A stretch of DNA of 9,182 bases, from NCBI GenBank assembly GCA_947447845.1, contig CANFNO010000073.1, positions 1-9,182 on the forward strand, in the 5' to 3' direction. Shown in pieces: positions 5,871 to 9,182 of this stretch; positions within the stretch are counted from its first letter, which is position 1; every line of letters starts with the position of its first letter. Under the pieces are notes generated by a model. It had not been told where the DNA came from. It ran no database searches and saw only the letters and a list, made by a program, of their open reading frames with translations. The DNA is from Burkholderiales bacterium. GTDB taxonomy: Bacteria > Pseudomonadota > Gammaproteobacteria > Burkholderiales > Burkholderiaceae. Made by a program: the position numbers and the translations under genes.

Positions 5871-6977
5871 TTACGCCGTGAGTTCTTTGGCCGAAATGAC
5901 GTAGCGAAAACTATCCGGCGCGAGTTCATCAAAACGGCCCGCGGCGTTTTCGCCTTGCGGGTACATCAGGAAGGGCAGCGTGTGCGCACGTGAGTAGTGC
6001 GGCAGCACCAGATCATGCTCGGTGTTCCAGCCCACCCAGTTGCCTTCCCATCCACCGAACAAAGCCTGGTTCACAGGTGCGGCCACCGGGTTGGTTTTGT
6101 CCTTGATCCAGTCGGGCGTTTCCTGGCGCATCACCTTGAGCACATCGGCCGGATCCATCGCCACCCAGCCGTATTGCTGCAGGAACACTTCGGCGCGGCA
6201 ATGTTGCGCGCCCTTCAAGCTCGCCGAGTTGCCACCCAACTCTTTGTAGCCAAAAGCCGAAGGCGCCAGGCGCAAGCCATAGACATCACGCGCGGGCACG
6301 CCGACTGCGCGGCACAGGCCGACAAACACGGCGTTCAGGTCCGCGCACTTGCCGCCCAGGTTGCCGCTCTCCAACATCGCCTTGATATCGCCCACGCCAC
6401 AGCCACGGGTCTTGGGTTCGCGGTAGGCGTTGTCCACCACCCACTGGTAAATCGCACGGACCTTGTCCACATCAGAAGTGGCGCCTTGAATCGCCAGCTT
6501 GGCGGTATCCAGCACCACGCCATCAACGGGCAGCAACTCGGTGGCTGCCAAATTGGTCTTGAGCACAGCAGCGTCTTCGCGCGCGCTGCGGGTTTGCGTC
6601 CAGTCCACGGCGCGGTTGCGCGTCTGCACGGTGCTCTTGAGCGTCAACGTGGGGGCCGCCACATCGGCCGCAAACTCGGCATACAGCAGCTTGGTGCCTC
6701 GTGCGGTGTCGGCGCTGATCTGGGCCTTTGTGGCATTGCCAGTCCAGGTGTTATCGCCGCTCTGCTGGTAGTCGCTGTTGACGTCGGGCACGGGCAACCA
6801 GATGCGCGAGACGCCATTGGCCTCGGGCAGCGTGATGGTGGTGCTGATCTCGAAGCTTCTCCAGCCCTCGACCTTGGGCGCAAAGCTGCGCTCGGCGGCA
6901 AAAGCCTGCTTGAAAAACAGGGGCGTGGCCATTGCGGCGCAGCCGGCTTGCAAAAGGTGTCGGCGGGATAGTGTCAT
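5871..6977 (-). CDS. Tat-exported transglutaminase-like (papain-fold) protein
   Basis: The protein has 368 aa. It starts with a twin-arginine signal (SRRHLLQ, 4-10), a hydrophobic stretch (11-22) and a cleavage site near AFA/AE (26-29), so it is probably exported folded to the periplasm. A beta-rich N-terminal part (35-130) precedes the transglutaminase core. The core has a Cys-His-Asp triad: GGKCADLN (Cys211), AQHCRAE (His259) and MDPAD (Asp275). Bacterial members of this superfamily are usually proteases or amidases rather than crosslinking enzymes, and the substrate cannot be predicted. The gene starts 59 bases after the TlpA-like gene and ends before a strong terminator. The ATG has no obvious Shine-Dalgarno sequence, but the Tat motif directly after it supports this start. 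I see no link to the copper genes beyond adjacency. Confidence 0.88.
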   Translation of the reverse strand: MTLSRRHLLQAGCAAMATPLFFKQAFAAERSFAPKVEGWRSFEISTTITLPEANGVSRIWLPVPDVNSDYQQSGDNTWTGNATKAQISADTARGTKLLYAEFAADVAAPTLTLKSTVQTRNRAVDWTQTRSAREDAAVLKTNLAATELLPVDGVVLDTAKLAIQGATSDVDKVRAIYQWVVDNAYREPKTRGCGVGDIKAMLESGNLGGKCADLNAVFVGLCRAVGVPARDVYGLRLAPSAFGYKELGGNSASLKGAQHCRAEVFLQQYGWVAMDPADVLKVMRQETPDWIKDKTNPVAAPVNQALFGGWEGNWVGWNTEHDLVLPHYSRAHTLPFLMYPQGENAAGRFDELAPDSFRYVISAKELTA

Positions 6978-7036
6978 AAAGGTTATCGGTTGAAAGAATT
7001 AAGGAATGCCTGGCATCAGAGCCACGCGTGCCGGAT

Positions 7037-7567
7037 TTACAAAAAGGCTTGCAGCCTTTTTTGGATGGCGCTATGGCTCCAGTCCACCTCGCCCTCGATT
7101 CGGAGAACGGTTCGGCCAGAGGCGTTTATAACAAATGTAGTCGGGAAAATCGTAACGCCCCAGGCGCGTGCGGCATCGCCATAGCTGTCGCGCACAAAGG
7201 CCAGCTTCAAAGCATTGGCATCGCGAAAGCGCAGGACCGAGTCGCGCGCCTCCTTGAAGTTGACGGCAACCACCTTGAGCCTCTGCGCCTTGAAGTGATG
7301 CTCCAGTGCCTCGAAAGATTTCATCTCTGCGCGGCAGGGCTCGCACCAGGTAGCCCAGAAGTTGACCAGCACCGGTGCGCCCTGCTCTTCTGCCAGATCC
7401 CAGGCTTTGCCCTCCAGATCGGGCAGGCGCAACGCGGGCGTGGGCAAGGATTGCGGCCAGGGCGACCAGCGCGCGCCCTCTGCGGCATACGCGTCCGGTT
7501 TGGCACCCAACAGCACCGCGGCCGCCAGCAGCGAGGCCTGCCGACGGTTCAGCAGCGCAGGGTTCAC
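7037..7567 (-). CDS. TlpA-like exported thioredoxin-fold protein (thiol-disulfide reductase/oxidase)
   Basis: The protein has 176 aa from a GTG start at 7567. An N-terminal segment with an Arg pair (NRRQASLLAAAVLLG, 7-21) is a Sec or possible Tat export signal. The thioredoxin domain follows, with active site WCEPC (Cys75, Cys78 within NFWATWCEPCR) and the cis-proline loop IFPTTF (Pro142). TlpA/ResA-type proteins reduce periplasmic disulfides, for example in cytochrome c or oxidase maturation. The reading frame stays open upstream to an ATG at 7900, but that extension lies wholly inside the MFS gene and has no family features. The GTG shares GTGA with the MFS stop codon, a typical coupled start. 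The last codons form a stem-loop. The cysteine-rich MCO-like proteins nearby could be substrates, but that is speculation. Confidence 0.85.
   Translation of the reverse strand: MNPALLNRRQASLLAAAVLLGAKPDAYAAEGARWSPWPQSLPTPALRLPDLEGKAWDLAEEQGAPVLVNFWATWCEPCRAEMKSFEALEHHFKAQRLKVVAVNFKEARDSVLRFRDANALKLAFVRDSYGDAARAWGVTIFPTTFVINASGRTVLRIEGEVDWSHSAIQKRLQAFL
7041..7061 (-). terminator. Stem-loop inside the last codons of the TlpA-like gene, possible terminator/attenuator
   Basis: AAAAAGGCT and AGCCTTTTT form a 9-bp stem with a 3-base loop, directly before the TAA stop (7039-7037). On the minus strand the 3' arm ends in five T's and then G, so the T-tract is short and part of the stem. It may end or weaken transcription before the transglutaminase gene, and because of symmetry may act on both strands. 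Confidence 0.5.
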
Positions 7568-8748
7568 GGCGCCTGCAGTTGGCTGCGGGTCGTCGGCTGC
7601 CTGAGATACAGCCACAGCAGGCCCAAGGACATCACCACGACAGGCAGCAACGAGCCGATATTCAGCCAGTTCCAACCCTGGGTGGTGACCAGCGCACCCG
7701 ACGCAAACGAGGTGACAGCCATCGTCGCAAAAACACAGAAATTGATCGTGGCCTGGGCCCGGTCTTTCTCTTCGGGCAGGTAGCCCTGCATCGACAACGT
7801 GGTGCTGCCGGTAAACAGAAAGTTCCAGCCCACGCCCAGCGTGAACAGTGCGATCAGAAATTGCGTGGGCTCCTGCCCGGTAAGCGCCACGGCGATGCAC
7901 ACCAGATTGAGCAAAGCACCCACGCCCATCACCGGCAAAGCACCAAAACGCTTGATCAGGCTACCGGTAAAAAAGCCCGGCGCGAACATGCCAATCACAT
8001 GCCACTCCAGTACCCAGGCGGTGCTGGCAAAAGGCAGGCCGCAGGTTTGCATGGCCAGCGGCGTGGCCGCCATCAGCAAGTTCATCACGCCATAGCTCAG
8101 CGACGCGGTGAGCAGTGCAACAAAGAACACCGGTTGGCGCAAAAGCTCGGCCACAGAGCGCCCCTTGGGTGCTGCAGCGTTATGCGGTGGCAACGGCGCA
8201 AAGCGGATCAGCGACACCGTGACAAACGACAAAATGGCCACCAGAGCCAGCGCCACATAGGCACCGGCAAAATCCACCGCCAGCAAACTCTTGGTGCGCA
8301 TTGCCAGATTGGGGCCAATCACCGCGCCCATCAGCCCGCCTGCCAACACAAGCGAGACCGCCTTCTCGCGGTAATCAGGCTTGCAAAGTTCCACTGCCGC
8401 AAAACGGTAGAGCTGGGCATTGGCGCTGTAGTAACCCGCCACCACAGTGGCCGTCACCAGTAGCCAAAAAGATTTGTCGAGCACCGCCCAGGCACCCATG
8501 CCGACCGACAGCAGTGCCACCAGCAAACCCAATTGAAACGAGACTTTGCGCCCGTAACGCGCCTGTGTGCGCGCCACCAGGCCCGTGCTTAAAGCGCCGC
8601 CCACCACATAGCCCACCACCGGCAGCGTGGCCATCCAGGCAAGCGGCGCCAGGCTCAACCCGACAAGGCCGTTGATGGCAATGAAGGTGACGTTGTTGGT
8701 GAGGAAAAGGCCTTGGGCCAGGGCGAGCAGCCAGAGATTGCGGTTCAT
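7564..8748 (-). CDS. MFS-family transporter, 12 membrane segments
   Basis: The protein has 394 aa, a normal size for the family, and is highly hydrophobic. Likely membrane segments are near 5-25, 36-57, 71-90, 93-112, 130-150, 160-181, 208-228, 245-263, 272-290, 297-315, 333-354 and 362-382. A loop after segment 2 contains RYGRK (64-68), matching the end of MFS motif A, and a cytoplasmic loop (184-204) separates the two halves. MFS carriers move small molecules using an ion gradient; the substrate is not predictable here. It starts 20 bases after the pirin-like gene and its TGA shares GTGA with the TlpA-like gene. The ribosome binding site before the ATG is weak, which fits reading as part of one transcript. 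Confidence 0.88.
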   Translation of the reverse strand: MNRNLWLLALAQGLFLTNNVTFIAINGLVGLSLAPLAWMATLPVVGYVVGGALSTGLVARTQARYGRKVSFQLGLLVALLSVGMGAWAVLDKSFWLLVTATVVAGYYSANAQLYRFAAVELCKPDYREKAVSLVLAGGLMGAVIGPNLAMRTKSLLAVDFAGAYVALALVAILSFVTVSLIRFAPLPPHNAAAPKGRSVAELLRQPVFFVALLTASLSYGVMNLLMAATPLAMQTCGLPFASTAWVLEWHVIGMFAPGFFTGSLIKRFGALPVMGVGALLNLVCIAVALTGQEPTQFLIALFTLGVGWNFLFTGSTTLSMQGYLPEEKDRAQATINFCVFATMAVTSFASGALVTTQGWNWLNIGSLLPVVVMSLGLLWLYLRQPTTRSQLQAP

Positions 8749-8768
8749 GCGTTCTTATAACCGAGCGG

Positions 8769-9182
8769 CTATGCCTTGGGCGCGGGAAAGGGAATGAACT
8801 CGGTCTCGCCCGCAATGCCGGGGAACCGCTGTGCGATCCAGTCTTCGCGCGCCTGCGCAATGCGGTCTTTGCTGCTGGAGACAAAGTTCCAGACGATGAA
8901 GCGGTGGCCCAGCGGCTCACCCCCCACCAGCACGACGCGGGCCTTGCTTTGCGCCTGAAGACGCGGCTCGCTGCCCGTTGGCAACACCAGCATCTGGTGC
9001 TGCGGCAACTCGGTGCCATCCAAGGTGCAGCCCGCATCCAGCGCGTAGAGCGCGCGCTCGGAATAGTCGGCAGGGATAGTCAATTCACCACCCGCCTGCA
9101 TTTGCATATCCAGATACACCGTGGGCGAGCGCGCCGGCACAGGCGAGGTCACACCAAAGGCAGTGCCCGCCATCACCGTCAC
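8769..9182 (-). CDS. Pirin-family protein, C-terminal part (N-terminus outside window)
   Basis: The visible part is 137 codons ending at TAG (8771-8769). The frame is open to the window edge, so the apparent GTG at 9182 is only an internal codon. The features are typical of the pirin C-terminal cupin domain: VYLDMQMQAGGELTIPA, then ALDAGCTLDGTEL, VVLVGGEPLGHRFIVWNF with SSSKDRI, a DWIAQRFPGI segment and a GETEFIPFP tail. Pirins are cytosolic bicupins that bind a metal through the N-terminal domain; some have quercetinase-like activity or regulatory roles. The metal-binding half is not visible, so activity cannot be judged. It is the first visible gene of the block that continues into the MFS transporter. 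Confidence 0.9.
   Translation of the reverse strand: MTVMAGTAFGVTSPVPARSPTVYLDMQMQAGGELTIPADYSERALYALDAGCTLDGTELPQHQMLVLPTGSEPRLQAQSKARVVLVGGEPLGHRFIVWNFVSSSKDRIAQAREDWIAQRFPGIAGETEFIPFPAPKA

Noticed and set aside
5997..6971. Long plus-strand open frame of 324 codons
   Set aside because: It is antisense to the transglutaminase-like gene; its His/Gln/Ala-rich composition is typical of a shadow frame in GC-rich DNA, with no recognisable domain.
7568..7900. N-terminal extension of the TlpA-like frame to an ATG at 7900
   Set aside because: It lies entirely inside the MFS gene, has no signal or domain features, and the GTG start with a GTGA overlap gives a proper export signal.
7375..8463. Long plus-strand open frame of 362 codons
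   Set aside because: It is antisense to the MFS and TlpA genes, Arg/Gln/His-rich with no domain, whereas the minus-strand frames have clear family motifs.
1..9182. CRISPR arrays, tRNA/rRNA genes, insertion sequences or integrase/attachment sites
   Set aside because: No regular repeat-spacer pattern, tRNA-like fold, transposase or terminal repeats were seen on either strand.

Overview
The window looks like a chromosomal segment of a beta-proteobacterium, probably Burkholderiales/Comamonadaceae. This is inferred from the moderately high GC content, the style of the proteins and the signal peptides, not from any marker gene. All eight genes lie on the minus strand, so they read from the right edge to the left. 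The genes at both edges are incomplete.

Right block (about 9182 to 5871): the C-terminal half of a pirin-family protein, a 12-helix MFS transporter, a TlpA-like exported thiol-disulfide protein joined to the MFS gene by a 4-base GTGA overlap, and a Tat-exported transglutaminase-like protein. A stem-loop built from the last codons of the TlpA gene could stop or attenuate transcription before the transglutaminase gene. A clear intrinsic terminator (5800-5826) ends the block.

Middle (5573-5799): a regulatory region with a sigma70-like promoter facing left, two inverted repeats upstream of it, and a small hairpin in the predicted leader.

Left block (5572 to 1 and beyond): an apparent operon of a SCO1/SenC copper chaperone followed by three exported proteins of multicopper-oxidase (MCO) ancestry. 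Gaps are 63, 10 and 16 bases, each MCO gene has a strong ribosome binding site, and there is no internal terminator. The first MCO protein (513 aa) carries a complete type 1 copper site and half of the histidines of a trinuclear copper cluster. The second (539 aa) carries the other half but has lost the type 1 cysteine. The third is related to the second, has lost nearly all copper ligands, and runs into an Ig/cadherin-like repeat at the window edge.

The most interesting reading is that one functional multicopper oxidase is split over two polypeptides, with the third as a structural or surface-attachment partner and SCO supplying copper. The substrate cannot be read from the sequence. Mn(II) or Fe(II) oxidation is a reasonable guess, because very large MCO-type proteins such as Leptothrix MofA are associated with Mn oxidation, but this is inference.
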